Source: a virus
Length of the DNA: 51,049 bases
Virus record (IMG/VR): IMGVR_UViG_3300034102_000212
Coordinates: 1-51,049 of that record
Direction: 5' to 3' (one strand)
Every line of letters begins with the position of its first letter. Position 1 is the stretch's first letter. Shown in pieces: positions 33,304-42,024 of this stretch. The notes beneath the pieces are model-generated. The model ran no database searches. It saw nothing but the letters and a program-made list of their open reading frames with translations, and was not told the origin of the DNA. Made by a program: the position numbers and the translations under genes.

Positions 33304-34272
33304 TTAAGTAGGTATTTCAACCCAAACTACTGCACTGCCTACATTAATTGTTGTCCAATTAGCGTTTTGCCCCGTAGACAACGTTGTCCAATTAGCGTTC
33401 TGATTAGTTGGTATCTTACCCCAAACTAACGCATTCCCCAATACCCCACGCGCAGAAACTCCACTTACTTGTACATTAGCATCGCCGCTTGTACCAGCTA
33501 CCCCTAAAAATACTGTGCCTGCAACACCGGTTACAAATACATTCGCCCCAGCGGAAACTTCTTCTACGCCTAAAAATATTGTACCCGCAACACCGGTTAC
33601 GTTAACAACAGCCTTACCAGCAACACTAGCAGTACCAGTTTGACCAGTACCTACAATCCCTGTTGGGAACACATTTGCTTTAGCGTCAACTTCTGTAGTA
33701 CCTAGGAACCCTTGAGCTTCTAAACCAGTTACAAATACTTTATTTACCGTTTTTTGAGTTACTGTACCTAGCTCTGTAAACCCTTCTATACCAGCTAAGA
33801 ATACATTTGCTTTGGCGTCAACTTCTGTAGTGCCTAAGAACCCTCGAGCTTCTACACCCGTTACAAATACATTTGCCTTAGCATCAGTTTCTACAGTACC
33901 TAAGAACCCAGTAGCTTCTACGCCTGTTACAAATACATTTGCCTTAGCATCAGTTTCTACAGTTCCTAAGAACCCTTGAGCTTCTACACCAGTTGGGAAT
34001 ACGTTAGCTTTAGCCGAGGTTTGGGCATTACCAACTTGCCCAGTACCAAAAACTCCTGTTGGGAATACATTTGCTTTGGCGTCAATCTCTACAGTACCAA
34101 CTTCACCAATGCCAGTAACCCCAGTTGGGGATATGTTGGCAGTGCCTATAAACTCAGTCGGCGCAGATACTTGACCTTGTGCTTCTACGCCAGTAACCGC
34201 AACAGCTACGCTAATACCACTATCCCCTAGCGAGGCAAACGGGGCGCCAGCTAAGGGAAAATCTGCAAACAT
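33304..34272 (-). CDS. Repeat protein with 22-residue units (fibre or baseplate accessory)
   Basis: 322 residues. About nine tandem copies of a 22-residue unit, best seen as ANVFVTGVEATGFLGTVE and then TDAK, fill most of the protein and are encoded by 66-nt repeats. Each unit has alternating strands and turns (VFxTGV, GFLGTxE), suggesting a beta-structured rod. The end carries NQNANWTTLSTGQNANWTTI, a doubled WTT motif. It starts next to the S74 fibre (1-nt overlap of codons), so it is likely part of the same appendage. Confidence 0.78.
   Translation of the reverse strand: MFADFPLAGAPFASLGDSGISVAVAVTGVEAQGQVSAPTEFIGTANISPTGVTGIGEVGTVEIDAKANVFPTGVFGTGQVGNAQTSAKANVFPTGVEAQGFLGTVETDAKANVFVTGVEATGFLGTVETDAKANVFVTGVEARGFLGTTEVDAKANVFLAGIEGFTELGTVTQKTVNKVFVTGLEAQGFLGTTEVDAKANVFPTGIVGTGQTGTASVAGKAVVNVTGVAGTIFLGVEEVSAGANVFVTGVAGTVFLGVAGTSGDANVQVSGVSARGVLGNALVWGKIPTNQNANWTTLSTGQNANWTTINVGSAVVWVEIPT
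33470..34110 (-). repeat. 66-nt tandem coding repeats
   Basis: Imperfect 66-nt units (for example two almost identical copies at about 33862-33993) encode the 22-residue repeats. Copies differ by a few substitutions, some close neighbours being nearly identical, which is the sign of recent duplication or gene conversion within the array. Confidence 0.85.
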
Positions 34273-36524
34273 TATTTAGCCTTTAAAAGTTCAATTTCTT
34301 TTTTAAGCTCTACAACCTGTTTTGCTAGTTCAATTGCAGCTACCAAGGCGGCGTTACCGTACGCGAGGGATAAGGTTTCATCGCCCATTACAGATTCTGG
34401 CAATATTGCTTTCATGCCCTGAGCTGAAGCACCAACCTGACGTTCACCTGTATCAATCCGTGTATATGTACCGTATTTAACCTTAGCCAAGTCTTCTAGG
34501 AAGGTAGTCGGTAAGTTAGCCCAGTCTTTCTTAAGACGTTCATCAGAGTAGGCTGTTACGTTACTTTGGGCAGTAAAATTACCTGAAGTATCAGATTGGA
34601 TACGGTATGTGTTTGTGCCATTTGACCAGCCGCCGAGCCTAAATACGTTATCTGTATCTAAACCCATATTAATAGCGTAAGCACCAGTTCTGTGGAACGA
34701 CATAATACAACCCCCAGAACCCGCATTAGCCAATTCCCATTGGTCACTACCGCCACTAGTACCAACAGTAACAGTAGTGGTTTTAGAAATAGTCTGTTTA
34801 CCGTTTACAGTAATCCCAGATACTGTATAGCTATTCCCTGTATTTAAAGCGTTTGCTGTAGTAGCTGTAGTAGCTGTAGTAGCTGTAGTAGCTGTAGTAG
34901 CTGATGTCGCACTTGTCGCTGTACTTGCGTTACCGTTTAAGGACGCTGTAATAGTATTAGCTGAGAAGTTACCTGAAGCATCACGTGCTACGATAGTTGA
35001 GCCGCCGTTTGCACTGGTTGCGTTTGAAGCAACTGTAAATGTGCTATTACCCGCTTGGTCGGCAGTAAATGACGCTGAGCCAGTAAGACCTGTACCAGAT
35101 ACGTTCATCGTTAACGTGCCGTTGTTAGGCGCAGATAATGCAGCCCAAGTAGAGTCACCACGTAGGTATGTAGTGTTATTAGCTGTACCAGAAGCTAAAC
35201 GAGCTGTAGGCACTGTGCCGCTAGCAATAGATGAGGCATTTAAACTTGTTACCGCTGAGCCATCACCAGACACAGAAACAAACGCGCCTAAGTTAGCTGC
35301 AAAGCTACCATTAATATCACGGGCTACTATTGTGCTTGCGCCGTTTGATGCTGTAGCAGTTGTTCTAGCATTATCCAGAGTACCAGAAGTAATGTTGCTG
35401 GCGTTAGTTGTGTCTGTTGTAGCTGAAGCCGCCAAGCCTGAAACGTTAGCCGCAGCGATAGCAATAGCTACGTTATTAACTGCGGTAGCTTGGCCTTGAG
35501 CGTTAAATGTAATCTGTGCAACTTCACTAACTGAACCATAAGTATTAGCAGTTAAACCAGTGTTAGCAATACTAAATGTAGTGCCAGAAAGGTTTAAGCC
35601 TGTGCCAGCAGAATAAATTTGAGCAGAGCTAATCTGAGCAAATGTGATATTTGTTGTGCCAAAGACAATAGTGCCCGTGGTGTTACATGTATACGTCTCA
35701 CCAGCGCCTGTAGCGCCTTGCTGAACAAACACAGTAGAACCTTGACTTAAGCCATTAGGGCTCGCGGTTTCAAATGTATCCGCGTCAGTTGCGCGAGTTA
35801 GCACCCAATTTGTAGACACGGAACCTACGTCAGTAACTGTGTAAATACCGTTTTGAGTCTGGGTCGTTTGTGTATAAACAAGCACTCGGTCGTTAACACT
35901 AACTGTAATACCATCAATCACAAGCGCAGCTTGAGTGCCTGCATTAGTAAGCGTTGCACCTACACCGTCTCCTGCACCACCTGGCTGATTGTAAGTAGCA
36001 TTTAAGTTTGTTGTGGACTCAACTCTTACTGGTTGGTGAAAATGTATCGCCGCTTCGGACATAGTGTCCACGTAGGTCTTGTTGGCAATGTCAGTGCCGC
36101 TAGCCGGGGTGGTTGATATTGTTCCTGAAGTAAGCGTAGCCACGTTAATAGTAGCCGTGCCTGTGACGTTCATACTAGTAAATTGATTCTGCACCACGTT
36201 ACCAGAAGCGTCTTCAAATACAGCTTTCTCAGATGGATATACAACGTACACATCTTTAACACCGGCAGGGAAACTCACTGCCGCACCAGCGGCTGAAGAT
36301 GACAAAATAGTGTCTCGGCTTAGTGTTGTACCACTAGCCGTGTAAGTACCTATACCTACTTCCCACTCGGCCTGACCTCCAGACGAAATAGCGTAATAAC
36401 ACGTATTACCATCACCAATAGCGGAAAACGCTTGATAGCCAGTATCAGCACCCAATAAAGTTAAGGTGCCTGTACCAGTAGTGGTGGTAGTTTCTTTTAC
36501 GCGGTCTTTTAAGACTAACGCCAT
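34272..36524 (-). CDS. Tail fibre with C-terminal S74 intramolecular chaperone
   Basis: 750 residues. The N-terminus ([20 protein letters not shown]) is an attachment module recurrent in phage fibres. The long beta-rich shaft contains Ser/Thr/Ala/Asn-rich segments, with the [15 protein letters not shown] element twice and a (ATT)n-like short repeat. The end is a typical Peptidase_S74 chaperone: [36 protein letters not shown], and a terminal coiled coil [17 protein letters not shown]. The chaperone trimerises the fibre and often cuts itself off. This should be the main receptor-binding or depolymerase fibre. Confidence 0.9.
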   Translation of the reverse strand: MALVLKDRVKETTTTTGTGTLTLLGADTGYQAFSAIGDGNTCYYAISSGGQAEWEVGIGTYTASGTTLSRDTILSSSAAGAAVSFPAGVKDVYVVYPSEKAVFEDASGNVVQNQFTSMNVTGTATINVATLTSGTISTTPASGTDIANKTYVDTMSEAAIHFHQPVRVESTTNLNATYNQPGGAGDGVGATLTNAGTQAALVIDGITVSVNDRVLVYTQTTQTQNGIYTVTDVGSVSTNWVLTRATDADTFETASPNGLSQGSTVFVQQGATGAGETYTCNTTGTIVFGTTNITFAQISSAQIYSAGTGLNLSGTTFSIANTGLTANTYGSVSEVAQITFNAQGQATAVNNVAIAIAAANVSGLAASATTDTTNASNITSGTLDNARTTATASNGASTIVARDINGSFAANLGAFVSVSGDGSAVTSLNASSIASGTVPTARLASGTANNTTYLRGDSTWAALSAPNNGTLTMNVSGTGLTGSASFTADQAGNSTFTVASNATSANGGSTIVARDASGNFSANTITASLNGNASTATSATSATTATTATTATTATTANALNTGNSYTVSGITVNGKQTISKTTTVTVGTSGGSDQWELANAGSGGCIMSFHRTGAYAINMGLDTDNVFRLGGWSNGTNTYRIQSDTSGNFTAQSNVTAYSDERLKKDWANLPTTFLEDLAKVKYGTYTRIDTGERQVGASAQGMKAILPESVMGDETLSLAYGNAALVAAIELAKQVVELKKEIELLKAK
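34855..34905 (-). repeat. 9-nt tandem repeat inside fibre gene
   Basis: The + strand reads AGCTGTAGT repeated about five times (34861-34901), coding for alternating Ala-Thr-Thr. Unit length is a multiple of three, so copy-number change would lengthen or shorten the shaft without a frameshift. Confidence 0.8.
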
Positions 36525-36537
36525 TTTAAGCCTCTAT

Positions 36538-37014
36538 TTAAGCAATACGGATAATCGCGCTTGATGCATCAAATGTTGGGAAAATAATAGTAAAGTCGCC
36601 CGCAGTTGAAGTTTTATCTCCACCAAAATCCAATACGCAAACAGCCGCATTAGTTAACGCAACGTTAGCATTGTCATTAGTAGAAGGTGTTGTGTTGTAA
36701 ATTAATGCGCCACGAGCCGTTGTAGTTACGTTTGTGAATGTTAAATCCGCAAAGTCTGTAAAACCTGTACCAGCAGTAGCGTTAATATTTGTTGTACCAA
36801 CACCGATGTTAGTTAGCGCCAAACCACCAGCTGTAACACCAGTAGCTTCGTCTGAACCTGTATAAGTAGTTGTATTAGCATCTAGTGAAGCTGAAGATGT
36901 ATACAAAGCTAGCTTAAATGTGTCGGCACCAGCTTGAGCTGAAGGACGGAAATCGTGAACTCCGAGTAGTAATTGTGCCTTGAATGAAGTGCACATTGCT
37001 TGAGAAATAGCCAT
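36538..37014 (-). CDS. Virion structural protein, 158 aa
   Basis: Begins MAISQAMCTSFKAQLLLGVH DF, followed by DTFKLALYTSSASLDANTTTY and ends DFTIIFPTFDASSAIIRIA. This fits a widespread tail-associated phage protein of environmental phages (recalled), probably beta-sandwich. It lies between the fibre and a small connector gene. Exact position in the virion unknown. Confidence 0.75.
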   Translation of the reverse strand: MAISQAMCTSFKAQLLLGVHDFRPSAQAGADTFKLALYTSSASLDANTTTYTGSDEATGVTAGGLALTNIGVGTTNINATAGTGFTDFADLTFTNVTTTARGALIYNTTPSTNDNANVALTNAAVCVLDFGGDKTSTAGDFTIIFPTFDASSAIIRIA

Positions 37015-37025
37015 TTAAGGACTCC

Positions 37026-37316
37026 TTAATCTTTTAATAAAATAGTTAACTCAGGGTGACCAGCTTCTCTTAGACGATTAGCTATGGTCGTACGGTCTGA
37101 GCGCACCGCTTGTTGCAAATACTGAATTAGAACAATACGTAAGTTGCTCTTAAATGCTTCTGCTTGTTCACGAATCACTGGGTGAGACTTAGAACCTACA
37201 TAAACAATCTTGTCTAAGGCTTGTTCAGCTAATTCTTCTGGAGTAAATCCACGCCCAGATGTTGAAAGCACTGAAACATTGCCGCCTATGAATCCGTCTA
37301 CTGTATCTAAGTTCAT
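37026..37316 (-). CDS. Small conserved phage protein, 96 aa
   Basis: Helical protein, FTPEELAEQALDKIVYV then SHPVIREQAEAFKSNLRIVL then AVRSDRTTIANRLREAGHPE. This pattern recurs in environmental phages near head-to-tail genes and is of unknown function. Its start overlaps the neck protein by 4 nt, supporting co-expression. Confidence 0.7.
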   Translation of the reverse strand: MNLDTVDGFIGGNVSVLSTSGRGFTPEELAEQALDKIVYVGSKSHPVIREQAEAFKSNLRIVLIQYLQQAVRSDRTTIANRLREAGHPELTILLKD

Positions 37317-37996
37317 TGTACTGGCACCCTTGCTTGCATTGTTCTATAAGTATCTTGACGGTCTTTACCTTCACCCAACTGCTTCAACTGCATTAGAGCT
37401 TCATTGTAACGGCCTAGATAGCCCTGAATTACGTCGGCTTCACCCTTCATGTAGGTGTACGCTTCTAATAAAGAGCCATAAAGTAATACTGAATCAAAGT
37501 TATTGCCCAACCAGCTAGTACCTGCGGTCACAATAGAATCTGGGTATCCAAAGTAATGCAGCTCCATGTTGTAGCCAGCATCGGGTGTTGGGCCCAAAAT
37601 AAACGTTGTGTTGTCAAAAATAGCGTAATACTGCGGTGTACCTAAAGTATCTGGCGGTGGATAACTTTCTCTGATGAACTCTACGTCCTTATTCAACAAA
37701 TAAGTTTGTGCCTGAGTAGTTGGGTGGATAACCGCTAAAGAGAAAGTAGACAACCAATCTGTCGGTACATTAAGGTATTTGTTACCTGTTGTTAGCAAGC
37801 CAGTTACGTTCTTTCTAAGTACAGGTAGCTGCACTGAGTTATAGATGCGCTGCTCAGCCTGCTGGATGAACGTATTAATCTGCTCGGTACCAGTAAACGT
37901 AACGGTGCCAGAACCAGTTGAACTAGTCCAACCTTGGTCTGGAAAGTCATTTTCTACATAACTTTTTATGGTTTCAAACAGAGTAGCGTAGTTCAT
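37313..37996 (-). CDS. Head-to-tail adaptor / neck protein
   Basis: 227 residues. NYATLFETIKSYVENDFPDQ at the start, INTFIQQAEQRIYNSVQLPV and PTDWLSTFSLAV in the middle and FDSVLLYGSLLEAYTYMKGE with YNEALMQLKQLGEGK near the end match the layout of phage adaptor proteins (tail-tube A/gp6-type neck proteins), which ring the portal and join the tail. Assignment by pattern; role in neck assembly is probable. Confidence 0.72.
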   Translation of the reverse strand: MNYATLFETIKSYVENDFPDQGWTSSTGSGTVTFTGTEQINTFIQQAEQRIYNSVQLPVLRKNVTGLLTTGNKYLNVPTDWLSTFSLAVIHPTTQAQTYLLNKDVEFIRESYPPPDTLGTPQYYAIFDNTTFILGPTPDAGYNMELHYFGYPDSIVTAGTSWLGNNFDSVLLYGSLLEAYTYMKGEADVIQGYLGRYNEALMQLKQLGEGKDRQDTYRTMQARVPVQ

Positions 37997-38009
37997 TAGG
38001 GTTTACCCT

Positions 38010-38270
38010 TTAGGCCATTGGTCCACGTGCTTTAGTGCCTTTAGTAGCTGCACCTGTACCACGAATCTTTGTTTCGCCGTTCTTGTTGATAGGGTCAAAA
38101 CAACCCTTGGTATAACCGCCAACAGACATATTTACCTTGTCAACGCCGTTGCCAGGTTTAGTTACTGCGTCTTTAGCATTTTTCATCTTTTTACCATCCA
38201 TAGTATGTGGCTCAGCATATACAGAAGCTGGGCCTACTTCTTTCCCGCCTTTTTTCATGCTGTAAGCCAT
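38010..38270 (-). CDS. Small basic GGK/KIRG-type protein, 86 aa
   Basis: Lys/Gly-rich: MAYSMKKGGKEVGPASVYAE, DAVTKPGNGVDKVNMSV, and the end GETKIRGTGAATKGTKARGP MA. The last 20 residues are a variant of the repeated tag of the neighbouring family (KIRG-KGxKARG in place of KGKTRGK). No catalytic residues seen. Probably a virion or packaging-associated protein whose exact role is unknown. Confidence 0.7.
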   Translation of the reverse strand: MAYSMKKGGKEVGPASVYAEPHTMDGKKMKNAKDAVTKPGNGVDKVNMSVGGYTKGCFDPINKNGETKIRGTGAATKGTKARGPMA

Positions 38271-38272
38271 AA

Positions 38273-38467
38273 TTAACCTCGCTTTTGAGCAGCAACTTTA
38301 GCTAAGCCACGACCCATAGTTTTCATATCAATGTTGCGTTTACCGCCACCTGATGTCTTTGTGCCTTTGCCTTTTAGCGCCGCTACTGTTGGACCTGAAT
38401 CACCAAGGTTTTTACCCTTAGTTTTGCCTTGTTTGGTGATACCATCTGCGCCTGATTTATAACCCAT
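38273..38467 (-). CDS. Small basic protein with N-terminal ADG-GKTKGK tag, 64 aa
   Basis: Contains SGADGITKQGKTKGKNLGDS at the N-terminus, close to the C-terminal tag of the genes at 40.4-42 kb (ADGCAIKGKTRGK), then a Gly/Lys-rich core and MGRGLAKVAAQKRG. The tag at the N-terminal end instead of the C-terminal end suggests a mobile short domain. Unknown function. Confidence 0.68.
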   Translation of the reverse strand: MGYKSGADGITKQGKTKGKNLGDSGPTVAALKGKGTKTSGGGKRNIDMKTMGRGLAKVAAQKRG

Positions 38468-38476
38468 GATTTACTC

Positions 38477-38899
38477 CTAAGAAGTTGTTATTGTGACTAT
38501 ACCTACTTGTCCGTTGGCAAGCAAGGTATTTGGTGTTAATCCATAGTCGTTACCCAACCCAACAGGGTTCCAGCCCCATTGAATTACTCTACTACCCCCA
38601 GCAGGGAACCCGATACCTTGAATACTTGTGCTATCTGTTAACAGGTCTTGCAAACCAGTTGTACCAGAAACCAAATAGCTTAAGTCAGGACGTGGTTCAC
38701 GTATTGCCTGTGGGTCGTTCACAGGGTACATACCTAACTGTAACTGTGGATGGTCAGGGTCCCAGCAAGACTTACATACCTTAATTTTAAAAGGCTTGGT
38801 CTTGACTGTCTGGGTACGCAACTCCCTTAGTTTGTAACGCTGGTCACAGCGGTCACATTGGGAAATTGCATTTTTACCTGACGCAAACTTAGTAGGCAT
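38477..38899 (-). CDS. Virion protein with N-terminal zinc ribbon, 140 aa
   Basis: N-terminal CxxC pair, SQCDRCDQRY (Cys15, Cys18), pairs with VCKSCWDPDH (about 42-45), a zinc ribbon. The rest is hydrophobic and Gly-rich (GIGFPAGGSRVIQWGWNPVG, NGQVGIVTITTS), typical of a virion component. Situated between the neck gene and the tagged proteins. Exact role unknown. Confidence 0.72.
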   Translation of the reverse strand: MPTKFASGKNAISQCDRCDQRYKLRELRTQTVKTKPFKIKVCKSCWDPDHPQLQLGMYPVNDPQAIREPRPDLSYLVSGTTGLQDLLTDSTSIQGIGFPAGGSRVIQWGWNPVGLGNDYGLTPNTLLANGQVGIVTITTS

Positions 38900-38901
38900 G
38901 C

Positions 38902-39834
38902 TTACCTGTAATAGAACATGTTACGTGGAACAAACCGCACTGACGCTTTATCTCTATCTTCGTCAGCGGCTAACTGAAATTGTTGCTCGTAATCTTGTTT
39001 AAGCATCATGATACGGTCTGGGGACACTTCAGACTTTTTCATAGACATGTAATAAGCTAAACCAGCTACTAATGCTGGAAGTAGTCGGTATGGAATATCT
39101 TGCTCAAAGCTACCGCCAACACCGGCATCTTGCATGCGACGTAGTCTGTAATACACGAATGTGTACTGATTGCCTGGTGGGTTAGGCGTAGGCCATAGAT
39201 TTACGCACGGTAGGTTCTGAACCGTAATAGATGCACCAGTTGTATGTGCTGCAGCCGTCGTATTGTTCTGCCCACGGTAGCAGTTTACTAGCTGATTGCC
39301 ACTGATGTTTGAGTAGCTGATAGTCTCGTTGTCAATCTTAATAAAGCCCACAGAGGCTATATTAGCTGTAGAGCTAAGCGTAATCGTTGTATCAGTAGAA
39401 GAAATATTACCGACTAAGGTAACGGATGTTGCATTTTCCATACCTGATTGACGGTTGACATACATCTGGATTGGGCGTCCAGTTGTTAGTTTGTTTGGGA
39501 TTGACATATAAGTCGGCTCAGCAATACGGCTGATATTGATGTCAATCTGGTTTGATGTGCTGCCGTTGTTTGTACGGATAACCGCATCAAGAATGTCTAC
39601 TGTGTCGACAGGCAACGGATAGATTGGCTGCCCAGTAACCATAGCAATTGATTGTTGCTCAACTGTCCAAAGATTAATGCCGCGATTTGACCACTCCATG
39701 CACAACAAGTTCATAGAACGTCTAGCGGTCTTTAGGTCGTAGCCAGTACGTAGCTCTAAGCCACAACGCTCGAAGGCTTCCTCGACGATGTTGTTTAGGT
39801 CTAGATTAAAGGACGTTGTACCTGATGTGCTCAT
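38902..39834 (-). CDS. P22 gp4-like tail accessory / neck protein
   Basis: 310 residues. The core is NLDLNNIVEEAFERCGLELR, LKTARRSMNLLCMEWSNRGI and YPLPVDTVDILDAV, which agree with the tail accessory factor (gp4 of P22) family that forms the first ring below the portal. A beta-rich insertion (SVTLVGNISSTDTTITLSST ... GQNNTTAAAHTTGASITV) at about 139-206 is typical for environmental relatives. The C-terminus (FEQDIPYRLLPALVAGLAYY) returns to the helical fold. Confidence 0.8.
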   Translation of the reverse strand: MSTSGTTSFNLDLNNIVEEAFERCGLELRTGYDLKTARRSMNLLCMEWSNRGINLWTVEQQSIAMVTGQPIYPLPVDTVDILDAVIRTNNGSTSNQIDINISRIAEPTYMSIPNKLTTGRPIQMYVNRQSGMENATSVTLVGNISSTDTTITLSSTANIASVGFIKIDNETISYSNISGNQLVNCYRGQNNTTAAAHTTGASITVQNLPCVNLWPTPNPPGNQYTFVYYRLRRMQDAGVGGSFEQDIPYRLLPALVAGLAYYMSMKKSEVSPDRIMMLKQDYEQQFQLAADEDRDKASVRFVPRNMFYYR

Positions 39835-40085
39835 TATTTAACCTTTCGGTACGGCTTTACTTTTTGTTTAACACTCTTAGGCTGGGCTACAAACTGTTTT
39901 CCAGCTGCTTTTCCTGCTCGTTTTGCTTTGGTTGTTGCTGCATACTCAGCAGGTGACAACGCTTTAATTGCTTTTTCTGGCAAGTATCGTTCTCCAGTGT
40001 CACTTGAACGCTTCCCAGACTTAGTTGTCCACTTTTGAGCGGTCCAAGACTTAAGAGAGCGCTGACTTTTTGCAAGGCCACTCAC
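39834..40085 (-). CDS. Small basic protein (DUF5872-like), GTG start
   Basis: 83 residues, strongly basic: SLKSWTAQKWTTKSGKRSSD, ERYLPEKAIKALSPAEYAAT TKAKRAG, and the end QFVAQPKSVKQKVKPYRKVK. This fits a small domain widespread in aquatic viruses (I recall DUF5872), of unknown role. The start codon is GTG just past the stop of the upstream gene. It likely binds nucleic acid given charge. Confidence 0.72.
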   Translation of the reverse strand: MSGLAKSQRSLKSWTAQKWTTKSGKRSSDTGERYLPEKAIKALSPAEYAATTKAKRAGKAAGKQFVAQPKSVKQKVKPYRKVK

Positions 40086-40373
40086 TTACTTATACCCGCC
40101 ACCAGACGCTTTATAGCGCTTGGCTAATAGTTGAGCCTTACGAGCACTCCACTGACCTGCAGCGGTGCCCTGAACGGCTGAATTTTTAATCTGGTTAAAT
40201 ATGGCTTTACGCTTGCCTGGTTGGGTATAGTTGCCTGCAGCATTTACCTTAGACTTAACTTTGCCACCTTCGGCATAAAGGTCTACATCATTAGGATTAT
40301 CCTTGCGCTTGATTACCTTTTTACCAGGCATCTTGCTTGGATTGATTGCGCCCATACCACGACTAGGTCTCAT
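40086..40373 (-). CDS. Small basic protein with GG motifs, 95 aa
   Basis: Preferred start is the ATG at 40373, one base after the upstream stop (TAATATG); an in-frame ATG at 40415 would overlap it by 41 nt. Contains YAEGGKVKSKVNAAGNYTQP, AVQGTAAGQWSARKAQLLAK and ends YKASGGGYK. Two double-glycine motifs and a Lys/Arg-rich helix mark it as part of the same gene group. No known enzyme motif. Confidence 0.72.
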   Translation of the reverse strand: MRPSRGMGAINPSKMPGKKVIKRKDNPNDVDLYAEGGKVKSKVNAAGNYTQPGKRKAIFNQIKNSAVQGTAAGQWSARKAQLLAKRYKASGGGYK

Positions 40374-40374
40374 A

Positions 40375-40947
40375 TTAAGCTCTTGTCTTTCCGCGAATGC
40401 AGCAGCCATCCGCACGTTTAGATGCTGAAGAAACTTTACCGCCTGATTTGTAATTCATCTTCTTCATCTTATCCATCTTATCTGATGGTACACCACCGCC
40501 ACCACCTTTTGGTTTAGCTAAAATTTCTTTCATCTTAGCTAGTTCAGAAGAAACTGTTAAAGGACTAGCTTTAACTCGCTTATCGGCGTATTCAGCATTT
40601 TCAGCTTTACGAGCCATAGCTTTATCTTTAGCTTCTTTATCTCTATCAGCTTTTTCTTGAGCGCGACGGTCCATTTCAGCTTCAAGCGCTGGATTGCCAA
40701 AGTTCATGCGTGTCTGTTCGCTAGATTGTTGTTTAACCGCTGCAGCACGCTTAGCGTCTTTTGCTTTCTCCGCATCAGCCGCTTCTTTGTAAGCCGCTTC
40801 TTTAGCGGCTTTTGCTTTCTCTTTGTCTGTAAGTTCTGGCACACCACTTAGTTTCTTTTGTCCAGAAACAGGTTTACCTTCGCCTACGTCTTTCATTGGC
40901 TTTTCTTGCTTTGGCTCTTCAGAGAATAGGTCAAACTGTTCGGCCAT
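40375..40947 (-). CDS. Tagged coiled-coil protein, 190 aa
   Basis: Residues about 30-140 form a long Ala/Lys/Glu/Arg coiled coil (KEAAYKEAADAEKAKDAKRA; MDRRAQEKADRDKEAKDKAM). The C-terminus is YKSGGKVSSASKRADGCCIR then GKTRA, a full copy of the repeated tag, here with a second Cys. It begins with QFDLFSEEPKQE, a short QFDLF element that resembles a sliding-clamp-binding motif (QxxLF). The tag may be an assembly or packaging signal. Confidence 0.75.
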   Translation of the reverse strand: MAEQFDLFSEEPKQEKPMKDVGEGKPVSGQKKLSGVPELTDKEKAKAAKEAAYKEAADAEKAKDAKRAAAVKQQSSEQTRMNFGNPALEAEMDRRAQEKADRDKEAKDKAMARKAENAEYADKRVKASPLTVSSELAKMKEILAKPKGGGGGVPSDKMDKMKKMNYKSGGKVSSASKRADGCCIRGKTRA

Positions 40948-40949
40948 GA

Positions 40950-41234
40950 TTACACCATCTTTCCACGAGTTTTACCTTTGATAGCGCATCCATCAGCACG
41001 TTTAGAGGCTGAAGATACTTTACCGCCTTTTTTCATAGGCATTGGAGCTTGACCGCCTTGACCTGGAACCATACCTGCCTGAGCTTCACGACGTTTCTTT
41101 TCTTCACGGTCGTCTAGTTTATTAGCGGCAATATTACCTACCAAACCTAAACCACGAAGCATATCTGGGTTTTTAGCAATTAGCGCTGTACCTAAACCCA
41201 AAGCACCTGATTTTGCAATGTCTTTGAACGCCAT
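40950..41234 (-). CDS. Tagged small protein, 94 aa
   Basis: Opening MAFKDIAKSGALGLGTALIA with a hydrophobic helix, then a basic middle, and the C-terminal tag GGKVSSASKRADGCAIKGKT RGKMV in full. It overlaps the next tagged gene by 1 nt. DNA of the tag is clearly diverged from that of neighbours although the peptide is almost identical, so selection acts on the peptide. Confidence 0.75.
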   Translation of the reverse strand: MAFKDIAKSGALGLGTALIAKNPDMLRGLGLVGNIAANKLDDREEKKRREAQAGMVPGQGGQAPMPMKKGGKVSSASKRADGCAIKGKTRGKMV

Positions 41235-41626
41235 TAAACTATCCTGCCTCTCGTTTTACCTTTAACAGCACAGCCGTCAGCACGCTTAGACGCAGATGAA
41301 ACTGTACCACCGGACTTCATAGCTTTACCAACTTTAGACTTCTTACCCATATTAGGAGCGCGTACACCCATCCCGGTATCGACTGGAGAACGTACTGGGT
41401 TTGTATCATACATTTCTTCGTCGCCAGTAGTAGCAATATTACGTGGACGAAATCCTGTTTCCTTTTCGCCAGTATCTGGGTTTTTACCAGTCGCAGCACG
41501 ATACATTTTTTGTGCTCCTTCAGCAATGGCACGAGCTGGAGCCGCAACTATTTCACGGTCTTCTTTGTTCTTCTCACGAGCTAGTTGGTCAACTAAGTCC
41601 TGTGGCAATTCGTCTTTTTTAGCCAT
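41234..41626 (-). CDS. Tagged small protein, 130 aa
   Basis: Mixed-charge N-terminus (LVDQLAREKNKEDREIVAAP, ARAIAEGAQKMYRAAT), middle TGDEEMYDTNPVRSPVDTGM, and the end KSGGTVSSASKRADGCAVKG KTRGRIV. The tag differs from its neighbours at only a few residues. Adjoins both neighbours tightly. Function unknown. Confidence 0.75.
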   Translation of the reverse strand: MAKKDELPQDLVDQLAREKNKEDREIVAAPARAIAEGAQKMYRAATGKNPDTGEKETGFRPRNIATTGDEEMYDTNPVRSPVDTGMGVRAPNMGKKSKVGKAMKSGGTVSSASKRADGCAVKGKTRGRIV

Positions 41627-41628
41627 GA

Positions 41629-42024
41629 TTACACCATTTTTCCGCGGGTTTTACCCTTGATTGCGCATCCATCAGCGCGGGATGAGGCGGAAGATATTTT
41701 GCCGCCTTTAGCTTTTTTAACTGGCTCTTTGTCTTCTTTATCTTTTACCGGACCATACGCCAAACGATTTTTAGCAGCGTGCATTGCGGCTTTTGGTAAA
41801 GATGATACGTACATTTTAGCAGTCGTACCTAGACCCTTTACTGCGTCTATAGCTGCGTCTTTATACTTACCTTCTTTAGCATTTTTAATCATGGAGTCGC
41901 CACTAGCTTTCTGTGCAGCTTCATCTTCCTCAACAGTTTCATACGCGTTGGGGCTGTATTTTTTAAGTGTTGACGCTATGCTGTTATCAACATCACCACC
42001 TTTAGCAAATTTACGTTTTTTCAT
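41629..42024 (-). CDS. Tagged small protein, 131 aa
   Basis: N-terminus MKKRKFAKGGDVDNSIASTL, then an acidic/helical centre (EEDEAAQKASGDSMIKNAKE), a segment KMYVSSLPKAAMHAAKNRL, and the end AKGGKISSASSRADGCAIKG KTRGKMV. It contains a double-glycine motif near the start as well as in the tag. Overlaps the neighbouring gene by 1 nt. Confidence 0.75.
   Translation of the reverse strand: MKKRKFAKGGDVDNSIASTLKKYSPNAYETVEEDEAAQKASGDSMIKNAKEGKYKDAAIDAVKGLGTTAKMYVSSLPKAAMHAAKNRLAYGPVKDKEDKEPVKKAKGGKISSASSRADGCAIKGKTRGKMV

Noticed and set aside
33470-34110. Regularly spaced repeats that might suggest a CRISPR array
   Set aside because: The 66-nt units are contiguous, in frame and code for 22-residue protein repeats; there are no unique spacers or palindromic repeats.
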